A DNA stretch of 64,000 nucleotides from Parelaphostrongylus tenuis (GCA_019055375.1 JAHQIW010002203.1:62001-126000); one strand, 5' to 3'. Shown: positions 1 through 12,279, numbered from the stretch's first letter. A program made the numbers and translations. The notes: generated from the sequence alone by a model not told the origin.

Positions 1-1440
1 TCAAAGCAACATAGAAATATTGTGTGTTTTTGTTTGAATTGAATACCTGACGCCACACTGTAGATTTCTTGGTGTCCGTCGATCGTTGAAAAGTTTTATT
101 CGTAGCTTGTGATCTCAAGATGATGGCTTGAATATCGAAGTCTTTTCACATATGATGATCGTAATACAGTCACTAATGGTAAAGGAGGTTTTTCTGATAG
201 CGTAAGCGGTGACGAGTCAAATATTCGCTTTCGTATCGACGCTTTCTACACGCACCAATGAAGTTGCGGCTATTGGTCCTGTCTTCGTTTGTAGGCATGG
301 CGATATGGAACCAACAATTGATGGCACAGTCTGGTTAACTTTCGTGGATCTGAATAGTAGTACTAAGTAGACCCTTTCAAAGCATCGCGAGCTATGACTT
401 GATTTACCAATTATCTCTTGAAGTAACGGGCTAATTACTCCATGTGCGTAACGTGACCATTCAATTAAGTGTATGCGCGATTCCTTCTGATTAGGAGGAT
501 AGAAATGAAAATTTGATTTCATACATTAAACTAGACCTTTTCATAGCTGTGTTAACAACCATTCAAAACATGACTTGTGGCCGCAGCTCCACGTCGGTAA
601 TTTTTCAAAATACCCCTTTATGACGTGATAACATTCAAAATAACATAATGTTTCATGACCCCTGGTTTTTTTCTCTTATCTCCTTTATATCTCGATGGAT
701 CAGACTACTTTTCCAGAGTGTCAGTGTTCCAACTATAGCGCAATCTTCAAGGAACTTAAAAGTGTGTTCGTTTTCTGAAAAGCTCTTTTGATCTCCTCTG
801 GTTCTTGGATTTGTGCTTTAAACCTCGGCGGTGTGGTTTTTTATCTAGACTATTAGTGATAATCTGATAGTGCGATGTTTCCTGATTCTAGCAACGTGCT
901 TATTTCCTGGAAATACGGCCTATCAGAAAAAATCGAGTTTTACATTCTTGGCAACGCTGTTTACTAATGGCAGAGGCGGGGAGGGCGGGACGATCAATGT
1001 GCTGTTACTCAATTGCGAATTTTTCCTCGCTTTGGAAACTCCAGGTAAAACGATTGACCAAGATACTGAGAAAATGTAGGTATGCTTTTCCGGTTCTGGC
1101 GAATTATACGCATGATAAAAATGTAGGTAAAAGGCGAGTGTGAAACTTGATTTTTGATTTTGATGCTGCAGCGTTGTAAAGGGGTGGTTGAAAAAGAGGG
1201 ATGTTTGGCTATTGCCTTGAGTCTCAGCTTTCAAGCGTTTGCTAACACTCCTATCAAAAATTACTCTTCAGCGAACGAGCTTGGTTTTTCATTTATCGCG
1301 TTCTAATGAGAAAGGACCTTTTCAAATATGTTGCCAATAAAAAATAGTGCGTGAGCAAATCAGTCTATTCCATTGAAGGAATAATTCATACATACATTAT
1401 TCAACAATTTTAACAATAAACAAAAAGATCTATAACAAAT
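1..1440. repeat. Dispersed repeat module, related to 9430-10120
   Basis: No coding region is recognisable here. Two parts resemble sequence further on. Positions about 60-650 match 9780-10120, and about 1200-1330 match 9640-9760. Shared stretches include 'gatacagtcac' type text and 'tcagcraa' type text. In the second place the two blocks occur in the opposite order, as expected if a unit were tandemly repeated and the window cuts it at different points. The rest is AT-rich spacer. Short open frames here look random. Confidence 0.45.
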
Positions 1441-1444
1441 TCTC

Positions 1445-1740
1445 AAAATTGCCTCCTTTGGCCGCTACACATCTACGAAGTCGACTGCGAAAATTCTCAG
1501 CGATGCTCGCGCACGTTTCCACATTCGTCCTAGGGACGTTTCGAAGCCGTTTTAAGCTCGTCTACAAAGTTATAGCGAGTATACAAGATTTCTTTCGCCA
1601 TCATGGATTGCACGGAGTAAACAATGGAGCTGAAATCTGGCGAGGTTAACGGCCAGTAGTCTAATACCCCACGAGCCTCTGGTTATCTCTTGAAAGATGG
1701 CAATCGTTGAACGGAGAGAATTTATCAGAATAAGTACTTA
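1445..1740 (-). pseudogene. Mariner/IS630-type transposase C-terminal remnant
   Basis: Read on the minus strand, 1645 to 1530 gives a peptide with SPDFSSIVYSVQS and then DELKTASKRP. After a one-base frame change, 1530 to 1449 continues as RTNVETCASIAENFRSRLRR and CVAAKGGNFE. This order matches the C-terminal end of DDE/D transposases of the mariner-IS630 superfamily: the SPDLNPLD-like block, then a helix, then RLRRC...GGHFE. The LNPLD acidic residue is not preserved and the frame is broken. Sequence at 1650-1740 weakly continues the similarity upstream, and no N-terminal half is seen. The family call rests on remembered motifs. Confidence 0.6.
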
Positions 1741-1845
1741 CATCAGCTCTAAAATTAACAAAATACTGAATTGGCCGAACTTTTCTCGCACCCTGTATAT
1801 CTTTCTGAGCTGCTATAGCGCATTGAAAGGGTTCCTTGCTTTCAA

Positions 1846-2045
1846 AAATAGGGCGTCGTGGCCGATTGGTTATGATGCTCGTTGCGACTCGTGTGGAGCC
1901 AAACTTTATTCTCAACCCTCTCCGGAACAACAACGCCTGATGGATCGTCATATCCAAGACATCCTTGAGACTACAAGGAGACGCGCTCAACCACATTCGA
2001 CAACGTTCAAGAAGAAGACGGAAAAAAGACTTGAATGCTAGAGGA
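1846..2045 (+). repeat. tRNA-headed short repeat (SINE-like), type 1
   Basis: The segment opens with a run resembling a tRNA 5' half: GTGGCCGATTGG in the A-box place, followed by TTATGATGCTCGTTGCGAC. It continues with text that recurs at 41067-41260, where GTGGTCGACTGGCTGTGATG is the matching head. Both copies keep 'acaacgcc/aacgcc', 'gag...caaggaaac/ctacaaggaga' and a terminal 'caagaagaagacg/aagaggatg' stretch. This suggests a Pol III-derived SINE. A convincing B box is not visible, so the copies are old or the head is not a true tRNA. Confidence 0.45.
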
Positions 2046-3875
2046 ATTGGGATTTGTACAGTAAAAAAAACGCTGTGGAGACGAGACAATAAAATGCCCA
2101 ATGTGTCTAAAAGGCGATTGAATAATTGCTGGTAGTTTAATTCAAAGTAGTTGTCTGGTAACAAAGACCTTCATAAAATTCTGGGTTCAATAGAACTCAC
2201 TTTGTTTCCAACGAGTGGAACGGTTCAACACGGTGCCCATTCAACAAAAATTCATTGTGATAAATACCGGCGATTGCCGTGTCTTACAGTTCATGTTTCA
2301 CCTATACGGGTGGCGAGTGTTGCCACTACACCATAGAGGTCACAGTGGTTATCATATCACTTCGTGTAGGGCCATGCACAAAAAACCAATTTGATGTGAT
2401 ATATGAAGTCAAATCAAGGTGATCATGATATATCCACTTTTGCGATTGATTTATCTCTTATTCAACTATTTCAAAAGAAGGCGATCAGTTTCGTTACGTT
2501 ATAATTCCGACTACTACCTCCTCTACCGGCTATATCAGTAAGGATCCCTGTAGCAGTGCTGTAAATCATTTTACACACTATCTCTCTGACGGTGGCAAGA
2601 TTTAAAATTATTATCGAAGAACATTTGAACCGCCACCAATCGATTTATGTTTCATCTTTCAACCCAATAGCTTCAACCCATTTGCAATCTCAAAGAATGA
2701 ATACAGGTCTGAATGTATAATATGCGACTCCCCTTTTTCATTTTGTAAATATATCCAATTTGAACCAAACTTATGTGGATGTAATACAAGGAAGTTCGAA
2801 ATACAACAAATGCTCCGAGAATCAGGAAAATGGCTTCAAACTCAAGAAAAAAGATTGTTATGTTTGTGGTGGTCAAACCATGATTTTCTTCTTGGCTTTC
2901 TGAACTCTAAAAAGTTTTGCATGCTAGTTTTATAGCACAGACAAGACAAGTCAGCACTAGATATCGCATCAGCTTTTCTGTACTCGATCTGAACTACGTT
3001 GAGTATTACAAAAGGCCTCGATATCTTGGAAAGTTTGTGAATGTATGAAGACATCCTCTTTGCCTAGGATTTGGATACAAGCTTAGAACTTTTTTGAAGG
3101 CTCATGTCAAGATTTTCCTTCACATAATTCATCGTTAACTACTACTACCTTTCTACATCGATGCCATAGATTTAATGACACATATGACCATGCGTCTTTA
3201 TGTTAAGCACCTATGAGATATCTCCTAAAGTGTTGACAAGCTGAAGTGGTGAAAATGAATTTTCTAATATGATCCAGTTGCAATCCATGCTTTTGAAGAG
3301 AGTGCTGCAGCAAAGAATCCGTGAAGACAATTTACATTACACAAATGACCATGCTATGATCGTATTATACAAGGACAAAAAAACGAAAAGCTACATGTAT
3401 ATTAATGTATCTTCTAACATATCCTGGCACTTGCACAATGCCCAAAATAAAGATATATTCACACGACTTCATAAAATGTAGTAAAATGTATGAAATGTAG
3501 CTTGATCAGATTGAAGCTATCCTAGGCAAATCAATTGCTGCCTCAGATTCGCAAGCAGTTGCAGTAATAATGATGACGAATGGGATATAGATCTTCTGCA
3601 ATGTCATCGCTTATCGAAAACTACTGACTGAAAACGGAATGTAATAGGAAACAACCAAACAATAAGAACACAGGAAAACGGCAGAACAGCCTTTGCTACG
3701 GGTAGCTAATAAGCAGATGATAAAAACACCAAACTGCTTCATTCTAGCAGTTGACTGGAAATTTTTCTTTCCGCATAACTTCTATATGCAATTGTAAAGA
3801 AAGCAGGAGCAAAAAGTGAGATGAAATTAAGAGTATGGTAAATGTATCTTAGTCTTCTAAGACTTGAACATCATA
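2046..3875. other. Spacer with no recognised feature
   Basis: AT-rich sequence on both strands. The open frames are short, overlap one another and show no family motif. I see no RNA gene, inverted-repeat boundary or simple repeat of note. Confidence 0.5.
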
Positions 3876-3889
3876 TGTATATACATACA

Positions 3890-3947
<58 letters not shown>
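3876..3947. repeat. (TA)n microsatellite
   Basis: A nearly pure TA dinucleotide tract interrupted by a few C residues (ATACATAC and ATATACATAT). It lies about 140 bp before the left arm of PLE1. Confidence 0.95.
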
Positions 3948-3950
<3 letters not shown>

Positions 3951-4085
3951 TGTTACTGGTTTGATCACTACCAAGTTATCTCAGCTTCAGCTGAATTGCT
4001 ATTGGAAACTTTTAGTTAAATGAGTATGAAAATGTTCCCACTTCCCAAGACCGACTGTCTATTAACCTCGGCATGCTTCGATACA

Positions 4086-4168
4086 ATTTCTTATATTCTT
4101 CTTTAAGCCAAACACGAGGTGTTACAATAAACTTTATTTGACAGCTGACGTTTCGGCAGTTAGCCTTC
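4086..4168 (-). repeat. PLE1 left terminal arm (inverted)
   Basis: Reverse-complement copy of 5651-5735 with only scattered mismatches over about 80 bp. Its minus strand carries the GCCGAAACGTCAGCTGTC hammerhead-like stretch found in the right arm. Confidence 0.85.
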
Positions 4169-4172
4169 AGTG

Positions 4173-5409
4173 GAGGCATTCGACGTCACTGTTCTATACA
4201 CCAACGTGTCGAATGACTCCGCATTGCATCACACATGAGCTTCTGATACAACACCAGGGAGCTGTAAACATGTATGGCTTGTCGACTGAGCAGTTCATTG
4301 TCCTATCAAAAGAGTGCCTGAACTGCTCAATCTTCAGATGGTCCAGGACTTATTTCGCACAAATCAGAGGGCTGGCAATGGGGCAGCGACTGGCGCCCAG
4401 CCTAGCGATTGCCTTAATGCCGAAAGTGGAAGCACCAGTGATGGATCTCCGGCCATTACTCTACTGTAGATATATAGATGACTGCTTGGTTATCTGCTCC
4501 AATCAAGAGGAGCTAGATAGTTGCTTTAGATTGTTGAATGAACAGCCAGATTATACAAAGCTAACCCGTGAGATACCAAAAGATCACTGGCTTCCTTTCT
4601 TGAACGTGCAAATAAGCTTAAGCGAGAGCGGTTACATCGCAAAGTGGTACAGGAAGCCAAGTAGTGAAAATATCCTGATTCACTATCTCTCTTCTCACCC
4701 CTCACATACGAAAAAGGCGCTAGTAAAAAACATGTTTCAAACAGCAGCCAACGTGTGTACTGGGGAGGAGCAGAGAGTAGAATCCGTGAAATTGCCTCGG
4801 GAAATAACCACTTCTAATGGATACGAATTTGTAGCCCCTCGGCTTAGGTTTAGAAGAAATAGTACGCCTTCGAACGAAAACTCGAATGAAAGGAAAATCC
4901 CGTTCATCCTCCTGTTCTTTTCAAATGAGATTAGTACAGCTATAAAACGCTGTTTGAAAAGGGCGGGTCTAGAGCAATCGGTGACTCTTATTGAGATATC
5001 GCCGAATACTCTAAAACGCCAACTAGTTCGCAACCGCTTATATGACCGTCTCTGTACAATGAAAGATTGTAAAATATGTATTAACGGCAGAGACGGTGAT
5101 TGCATGAGCGTAGGTACAGTCTACCTAATCTCTTGCAAAGCGTGTAGCGATAAAAATATTGGCGAAAAGGGTAGGCCGCTCTATGCCTGCATAGAACACC
5201 TAGCTGACAAGTGTATTAATAGATGGTACATCCCGCTAGGGACGCAAAAAGAACAGAAACACGACGGAGCTGATCTTGAGATTGAAGTCACCATCCTTGC
5301 GCAGGAACAGAAAACATCAGCGCGAAAGCTTCTTGAAGCACTTTGGATTAATACCACCAATCCAACTATGAACCGCAAGGAGGAATGCCTCGTTCGTTAT
5401 CACACGTGA
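4173..5409 (+). pseudogene. PLE1 reverse transcriptase plus GIY-YIG endonuclease, partial
   Basis: An open frame runs from 4138 to 5409 (423 codons), but its first 12-15 codons come from the terminal arm. Reverse transcriptase motif A (FDVTVLYTNV) is encoded at 4179-4208 in another frame, so a one-base indel near 4235 breaks the gene. From there the frame is open: RGLAMGQRLAPS (codons 78-89), the catalytic YIDD (112-115), LPFLNVQI (152-159), SHPSH (187-191) and the linker. The GIY-YIG nuclease follows, with GTVYL at 326-330 and NIGE at 340-343. The tyrosine of the second motif is replaced by asparagine. Two cysteines lie between the motifs, as is usual in PLEs. The part before motif A is missing, so the product could not prime reverse transcription. 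Confidence 0.85.
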
Positions 5410-5650
5410 TTTTAGTCAGTATATAAAACTGTTATTTTGATGGGTAAGGTGCATTACGAGCCTATGTGATCTGCTTCCGGTGGTCTTCACTTGAATCATT
5501 CGGTGGAACACATATAAAAAACGGTGAGTATGTTGAGGGTTGATTTTGTGCTTGATGCGATTGAAATTTAGGTCCGGTGATTTTTTCTAAGGGAGAATTG
5601 GAGGTGTTTATCTTACTGGATTGCGGACAATTTGACCTTTCCAGGCTCTG

Positions 5651-5735
5651 AAGAAGGCGAACTGCCGAAACGTCAGCTGTCAAATAGAGTTTATTGCAAC
5701 ACCTCGTGTTTGGCTCAAAGAAGAATGTAAGAAAA
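5651..5735 (+). repeat. PLE1 right terminal arm with hammerhead-like motif
   Basis: Reverse complement of 4086-4168. It contains CTGAAGA (5648-5654), a GGC/GCC hairpin (5656-5666), GAAA (5667-5670) and a short ACG...TGTC hairpin ending at 5681. This is the order of a hammerhead ribozyme core with one extra A before stem II. Pairing of the flanks as stem I is poor. Confidence 0.55.
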
Positions 5736-5736
5736 T

Positions 5737-6475
5737 GTTTCTACTATTTATTTCTTCATCTAGACAAACAATTTCAAACTGGTAACAATATTAAAATGCT
5801 AAAAAGAAAGATGATTTATTATCTTCAAGAAAAAGAGGAATAAAGTATAAATAGGCAGCAATCACTCTATAGCATTTTCGAGCACCCACTCCGAATTAGT
5901 AAAGCCTTTCTCTAGCAAGTCATTATATATTATGATAAAAAAAATAGACTGTCTACAACAAAATTTGAGATTTTAGAATTATCACTTCATTTGAGAAAGG
6001 AAGCGCTTTTCATCATCAGAATGTACATTCAGAAACATAATATCAAAATCTAATTTGAAAAAGAAATTGAAAAAATAGTAAAATAATCATGCAAAGTCCC
6101 ACGAACGGTAGTCGATCTACTTCCCCACGTCAAGTAAATCCATTTACAAGCAACCCATTTAGAGTCATATCTGACGTTGAATGGCTCTTGGTCAAGAAAC
6201 ATTCGGTGGTGTACTAGCAGACAACTGTACTGTACTTAATGTAATGTAATGTAATGACGATTGTAATGCTAACACTTTATCGCGAAACACTTCATGAGTT
6301 TCTTAAACAAAGCTTTTAGTTACTCTGCTCTAGTTATCATCACTGATCGTCTATCACCAGAACGTAAGTGTTTTCTTCAATAACGCCAATCTCACTTAAC
6401 ACTCCTCCGATTGAATACAGAAAAGTTTGTAAGCTTGTCGTGTTACAAACGTTGTCTAGATGCAGCCAATCACTT
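5737..6475. other. Spacer with no recognised feature
   Basis: AT-rich unique-looking sequence. A short GTAAT tandem run occurs at about 6237-6256 (TGTAATGTAATGTAATG). Nothing else is supported. Confidence 0.5.
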
Positions 6476-6479
6476 CATT

Positions 6480-6600
6480 CTCAATATCAACAACAAACAG
6501 CAGCAATACTAACAACAACAACAGCAAACAACAAGTACAAGAACAACAACAAAAACAGCAGCAACAACAACTGGGATAACAGCAATACAAATTTCTCTTC
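6480..6600 (+). repeat. CAA/CAG-rich simple repeat
   Basis: An imperfect trinucleotide tract of CAA, CAG and AAC units. It lies in an open frame that would read as an N/Q/T-rich peptide. No neighbouring coding signal supports a real exon. Confidence 0.8.
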
Positions 6601-6839
6601 GACCGTGAGAGCTGAGATATTGAACTTTACTCTCTATTCAATCATGTGATGAACTTTGCAGATTTTATAGACCTGCTATGAATCGAAATGTTCGACATAT
6701 TATAATTCATTTCTTCTGGGAAATATGAGTAGTACGCGAAACAATACACTTCAACCAGAATTTGTACTGCGTTTCATCCATATCGTGCGCGTGTTATCAC
6801 TGCACAACAGGTGGCACCGATTCGCTAACACTTTTTTCC

Positions 6840-7080
6840 ACATAGTAGTATCGTAGCTGTCAGTAATCAAAGGGGTACGGGCTCTGGTTGGTGCATTCGC
6901 CATGAAGCCCAGTCAAAGTGACAGCTACTCCAAATTTGAAATTGATACATTTTTTATATTCACTTCTTTTTAGCAGAGTTATGATGCTACTAAGTCTACC
7001 TTCAAGACAGTTGAGTGATGTGCAGTTCCAACTTCCGTGTACGGCCAATATTTGAGTGCCTACCAATCAGTACCCTAAGA
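6840..7080 (-). repeat. Dispersed repeat, relative of 12400-12580
   Basis: On the minus strand this segment shares with 12400-12580 the stretch TGACTGGGCTT, an AAAAGAAGTG block upstream of it and ACAGCTA downstream, in the same order. A weaker match lies at about 30100-30230, which shares CTACCTTCAAGACAGTTTG on the plus strand. Its class is unknown. Confidence 0.4.
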
Positions 7081-9429
7081 AGTATATCTGAGCACCAAAA
7101 CATTGCTTAAAAAACTCCAAAAAAAAGAATCGTAATCAAATGTGACTATCAAATATACACTCCTCGTGAGATCAGGGTTACCTCGTTCTAATAAGGTATT
7201 CAATGTTGGGAAGGGTTATGTCTCAGACGAAGTGGAGACCGGCTTAGAGTTGTTGGCTTCCACCGGCTCATACCTCAAACTCAGATAATTAAACCTCTAT
7301 CTACATAAAAACACTACTATAACGGCAATAAAAATGACAACAACTATGAATATAAAAATACGTGCTAAAATTAACGACAGTGGCGAGCACTGCAGTTAAA
7401 CTGGAGAGGTGGTTCAGTGGTTATATGCACTTGTTGAGAATAATAAGACTGTTGTGAACGATACGTAAGGCTTCTGAGAATCGTGACTGATTGAACAAGG
7501 CAATGAGATGTGAGTGAGGAATATGTGATGTGATAATGACACAATGACTCTACTTAGCAGTTGCGCAATCAACATGCGGTCAACAGTTGAACTTATCAAA
7601 AACAATGATTGCAAAACGACGACCAGCACCACCCTTACACTGCCGTTGAGGCGCATCCGAAGCTGGTTTGTGAAGACACTATAAGGGTGTGCGAAGATTC
7701 GACTCTTAGGTTTGAAGGAATGAAGGTCGACTTTGTCGCACTAACTCCAGTTTAGTAGTGAGGGACCGCTGTTGACATTGGAGATCCGAATATGTGAAAA
7801 GGTTACAATGAAATACTGTGTAAATTGTCGACCGTGCCGACGCTCTCTCCAGGCTTATGTTGGAGTAAGGAACAATAGCAGCTGATGATGAGAACAGTCG
7901 AACAGGAATGCTTATTTGACGCTGACAAGTACATCTGAGTAATTGGGGAAGGGTAGGTAGCCGTTAAAAACAGTAGGGGAACGAAGAGTTCTGATGCAGA
8001 ATTGGTAAGCCTGACGCCCATGGTGCGAAGAGTAGATTAGAAGGAAGACGAAAAGCTGTTGATGTAAATTAGGCAAGATTGAAGTGAACTTATAAATTAG
8101 AGCTGACGTAGTAGTGCACAGTATGGTCGACGATGGACGGCGTACAGTAGTATCGCAGTTTGCTGGAATACTGAGGTTGATAGAATCTGCAAGTTTCGAT
8201 ATTCTGGTTGAGCTTGGCGTTTTCATCGATGGTTTTTGTATAATCCAGTAAGAGTACGGTGTCAGGAACGAAGAAATTTTTTTGAATCTTCAGTACCTGA
8301 CAAGGATGGGTCAATACAGATCGGATGCATCGGAACGAAAATTGGGACGTCCAGTTCCATTTTCGATGTGGTTGCTCCAGATTATGTTGTACACGCTTCT
8401 TCAGTATACTTTCATTAACTATTCGATAGCTTAAGTTTTGTGAATTCAAGCCATTCACTTGGTTTTTGAAGACTCCTTAGTGGGCTGCCACAGTCAATGG
8501 GATATGGAGTTTGGCAAATTTGGCACACCAAAAAGTGCTGTGGGATAGTACCAGTGATGTGAAATGCCATCCACATGCCAGTGGATCGGTGACAATTTTG
8601 CGCTGCGCGAAACTCAACCGTCTTCTGGCTCCTGCAGAGTACTAGAAAATTTTTTTCAACAACAAACAAGTTATTGAAATTGCTGACATTTAAGGTACCG
8701 AGTATCTGCTAAAAGTCTAGAAAAGAACTATGATCAACTAGAAATGTTCGAAAGAAAAACATTCTTCAATCTTTCCCCTTACAGCGCAATAATAGAACAG
8801 CTTTCCAAGTAAAATACACCGTGAAAAACTCCGAAGATATATGCCATTAACTGCTAAAACTTATAAAAGTTTCGAGAGACGCGCTTTTTTAAGAGGTTTG
8901 GAAAAGGTAAAGATGACAGATGTGATCCAATTTTGCTAAACTCAATCTTCCTTTGGCTGGTACAGTGTAACAAAGAGCTCTTCTCAAAACCAAATATATT
9001 TTTGAAATTGGCGACATTGAAGTTCAATTTATACAAAAATTCTAAAGAAAAGTTCCGTACAGCAAGAAAAGTATCAATGAGGACATACGCTGCGCAAGCG
9101 GTGTCGTTTTCCCATAGACTTCCTTTTACTTTATTATATGGCATCACAGAATTATGGTAGATGAAATGTTGCATAGACGTCACATGAATATTTAGAAAAG
9201 AGGCCTGAGGGAAATTTTTCGAGACAACACCCTCCTCCTCTAGCCATTACATACATGATTGCCACATTACAAAACACTTAGGACATCATTGAAATTTGAT
9301 GCCACGAAAATTGGTAATGTGTCGCCCACTTCAAAAATTTGAGGAAATCACAGTGATCACTACCGGATTGATGGCATAACATTTCTCATGACTATTACAA
9401 CCTATATTTACGCTACGAAAATTTTGAGC
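7081..9429. other. Spacer; weak relative of the 48.3-49.4 kb transposon
   Basis: No gene is recognised. At 8409-8432 and 8778-8822 the text CATTAACTATTCGATAGCTT and CAGCGCAATAATAGAACAGC resembles internal repeats of the inverted-repeat transposon at 48263-49450. An old fragment of that family may therefore lie at about 8400-8880. The rest is unassigned. Confidence 0.35.
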
Positions 9430-10120
9430 AACAAATTATCTAGTCTCAATAAGTAAGCGATAGGCCTGGTATGCGCTTAAATGTTGACGTTTTTCCGAAT
9501 TGATAGTACATTGTGATTTGTTCGGAGATCTCGAATAATTTAAGTCAGTGCAATGTGCAAGTATCGACCTTACATGTAATTGACTCTGTCGCTTGTGCTT
9601 AGATGTAGAATGCAGTTGATGTGAGCAGATTTGTTTGTAAAAGAGATGAATGAGCAGTAGCCTCAAGTCTCACTTTCGAAAGGTTTGAACGGTTACACAC
9701 ACTTCTTGAAAAGTTCTTCCTCAGCAAATCAGATCCGTTTTTCATTTTCGCCGTCTAACCGATATGTAGCAAAAATTTATTTACAGCATTCACTTTTTAT
9801 TTCGGAGCGGCAACTTGAAAAATCAGGACTTGTGAAGAGGTGATAGTCGTGATACAGTCACACGATGGAAAATGAAAAATGTTTAGATTGTTGGTAAGCC
9901 GTTGTGAACCAACTTTCGCTACCGTATCCGCACTTCTACTTGTATCAGTGAAGTGGCGGAAACCAGACGCTTCTTTGTGGGCGTATCGACTCGAATTCAA
10001 CCAAAGATCGCAAACTTTTCTTGTGGAGCTTTTGTGGGTTCCGAAAGTGTAGAACTACTATGTGCCTCTTTGGACTGACATGATTATGACGTAATTTTCA
10101 AAATATATTAATAACGTTGA
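9430..10120. repeat. Dispersed repeat module, relative of 60-1330
   Basis: Positions 9640-9760 match about 1200-1330 ('cctcaagtctcactttc', 'tcctcagcaaatcag'). Positions 9780-10120 match 60-650 ('cgtgatacagtcac', 'tttcaaaata'). The similarity is roughly 65-70 percent by eye and non-coding. Confidence 0.4.
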
Positions 10121-12275
10121 GCGTTTTTTTACCTCTCGAAAAAGGGACGTAGGTTCCTCTCCATGGAAAATCTCCATCATTGCAGTGAGTTTACCAGCAA
10201 GTTTCAAACTCTTTGCTTCTTTTTCTTCTTTCACCCTCCATTTTCTGGTTATTGACAGAGCAAGGAAATTTGAGTGCTCACCATTCTGCTTGTCACAATT
10301 TTCTTCTTACTACGTAGAAAATACAAGAATAAGTGTAGTGTATGAGCTAATTTTTGATCGTACTCAAGAAGTCATGTATTTTTGAATATCGTTCTCTGAA
10401 AGCGCACTTCCTGGCTAATTTTTGGTATTGCAGGCTATTGAGTTACGAATTTAGTCATCGAAATAGATTTGATGTAAGATTTCTTTTTGTTTTCAAGACA
10501 AATGTTGCTTATGAGATGTGCAAACATCTGAAATAACTTACTGTATGATTGTAAGAGACTGTTTCCATCGGAGCAAATTTCGTAAGCCTCAAATTGACAT
10601 GACGCTCAATTTCATACTGGTGGGCCGCATATTTTCTGGTTTACAATCCGAAGTTACTGCTTTTGTAAAATTTCACTTCTCATCGGAGAAGAAAATGTAG
10701 AGAAAGGACAAAATTTCGCATTGTTTGATTGATATCTAACAAAATTTAACTACGACAAACATCTTCCACTTCTAATGGCGAGTAAGGAGTGTTGCTATGA
10801 GATGTAACAGCGCGTACAGATCAGTTTAACCTGAATTTCAATATTGGCCACCTTTCGAAAAGTTCGATAATGACTGACGCGATAGGAACATTTTCATCAG
10901 AAACAATACTTTGCGTGATATGCAAGATATTATAGCTAACAAATATTCACATGGCCACCTTGAGTGATGATTTCTCCTTTTTGGGTCTTTTCGTTATGCT
11001 TGTGATAATGCCATTATTCGGGTGAATTCTGTGAAGCCGTATAGTGGAGTGTTATCTATCATAGAGATATTAAAGAATGAGTGGTGGTGCGAATGCGCCG
11101 CGGTAATGGAGTGGTAGCACGCGCCCCCGGTTTGGACGTAGAGCGAATTCGACTTCCGTATGAGGTCGTGTTTCTGCTCACCATTCAATTCTGTTGGGTT
11201 GGGTGTTATCTCAGTGTTCTACGTATATATACTTTGTTTGACGCTGTGAAGACTCGTAAACTTGATTCAAATGCGCTAATCGTGTTTTTTGTCAACGCTC
11301 TCGTTTATGGTGTCTGTCACGACTTCAGCCAACGTAGATTACTTGTTAACTTGCAATGGTCATGGTAAATATCTCTAACAGCGTATGTTTCATTAATTCC
11401 AATGCTGTGCTAATTTTTGGAAAGACCTTTTTACTGCAATGTAACAGGAAAAATAAAATTGATTCACATAAGCCGGCATTTCTTTTTCTACTAATCTACG
11501 GGCTGTAGGAGAGAGGCTAGAGCGGCTGCTGCCCGCAGTTTCAAAATGTCAATCGATTAATGGCGATGAGGGGGCTCACATGTGAATTACAATTCTTGTT
11601 ATTCAATCAGAAATTTCATATCCGTTTTCTAGAAACTTGAGATAAAAGCATGACTATGATAGTGCAAGATTTTCTTTATATTTTCATAAGTTTTTTGTGC
11701 TTCCAGCGAATTCTTAGTAAAAGCCGCAAAAGGTATAAAACATAAATTTATTTTAAATGCTATGGCATTATTGAAGAGTCTCTTCAAAAAGCGGCCATGC
11801 GGCGCAGTAGGGAGAGATTTGAGCTTTCGAATAGTATTAACATTCTTGTAGTAAGTTCTTGTTTAGTGAGAGGAAATCTTTCATAATTTGCTTCCGGATA
11901 GCGGTAAAGAGTCGAAAAATTGCTAGAAGTTGCTCAAGCAGTGATTCGCAGTGAGTCTGCTCACTTCGTGTCAAGTGGATTTTTATACCAAGAGCTCATT
12001 TGGCATGATGTTAAGGTTGCATCAAATGTGATCATTGAACATTTACCGTTGTCATTCATTTCCATCATTTTTGGAGCGCTTCAAGATTTCCCATAGTGAG
12101 ATTTTGGTTGCTGCTCGTCGATTTTCACTTCGTTATCATACGCCACTAGAACATGGAAGCATGTTCCGATTGATTACGTAATCATCGCACACTGTTGTCT
12201 CATTATTAGAAAAGGCGCCATTCTTCACGAATGCGAAGCCAAGTCTGGTGGGACATTTTTTTCTTGTGAGTGTTT
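10121..12275. other. Spacer with one tRNA-like stretch
   Basis: Mostly AT-rich unassigned sequence. At 11090-11165 a stretch with AATGGAGTGGTAGCACGCGC followed by GAATTCGACTTCC has the spacing of Pol III A and B boxes. It may be a degraded tRNA-derived head like the one at 12280-12375. Confidence 0.35.
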
Positions 12276-12279
12276 TGAG

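Larger units (their letters stand above)
4086..5736 (+). mobile_element. Penelope-like element copy 1 (PLE1), inverted ends
   Basis: A 5'-truncated Penelope-like retroelement. It encodes the rear part of the reverse transcriptase and a GIY-YIG endonuclease. Its two ends are inverted copies of one terminal sequence: 4086-4168 is the reverse complement of 5651-5735, sharing GCCAAACACGAGGTGTT and GACAGCTGACGTTTCGGCAG. Penelope elements are known for terminal repeats in direct or inverted orientation. The coding part begins directly at reverse transcriptase motif A, right after the left arm. No clear target-site duplication is visible outside the arms. Confidence 0.85.

Noticed and set aside
1661..2164. 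A 167-codon minus-strand frame
   Set aside because: It crosses the type 1 SINE-like repeat and part of the transposase remnant in a wrong frame.
4737..5105. A 122-codon minus-strand frame
   Set aside because: Antisense shadow of the PLE1 reverse transcriptase and linker.
6480..6600. CAA-rich open frame as a prion-like or Q/N-rich exon
   Set aside because: A simple repeat in isolation, with no flanking coding frame.
7880..7910. CTGATGATGAGAACAGTCGA as a hammerhead core
   Set aside because: No GAAA box in position and no pairing of stem II or stem I.
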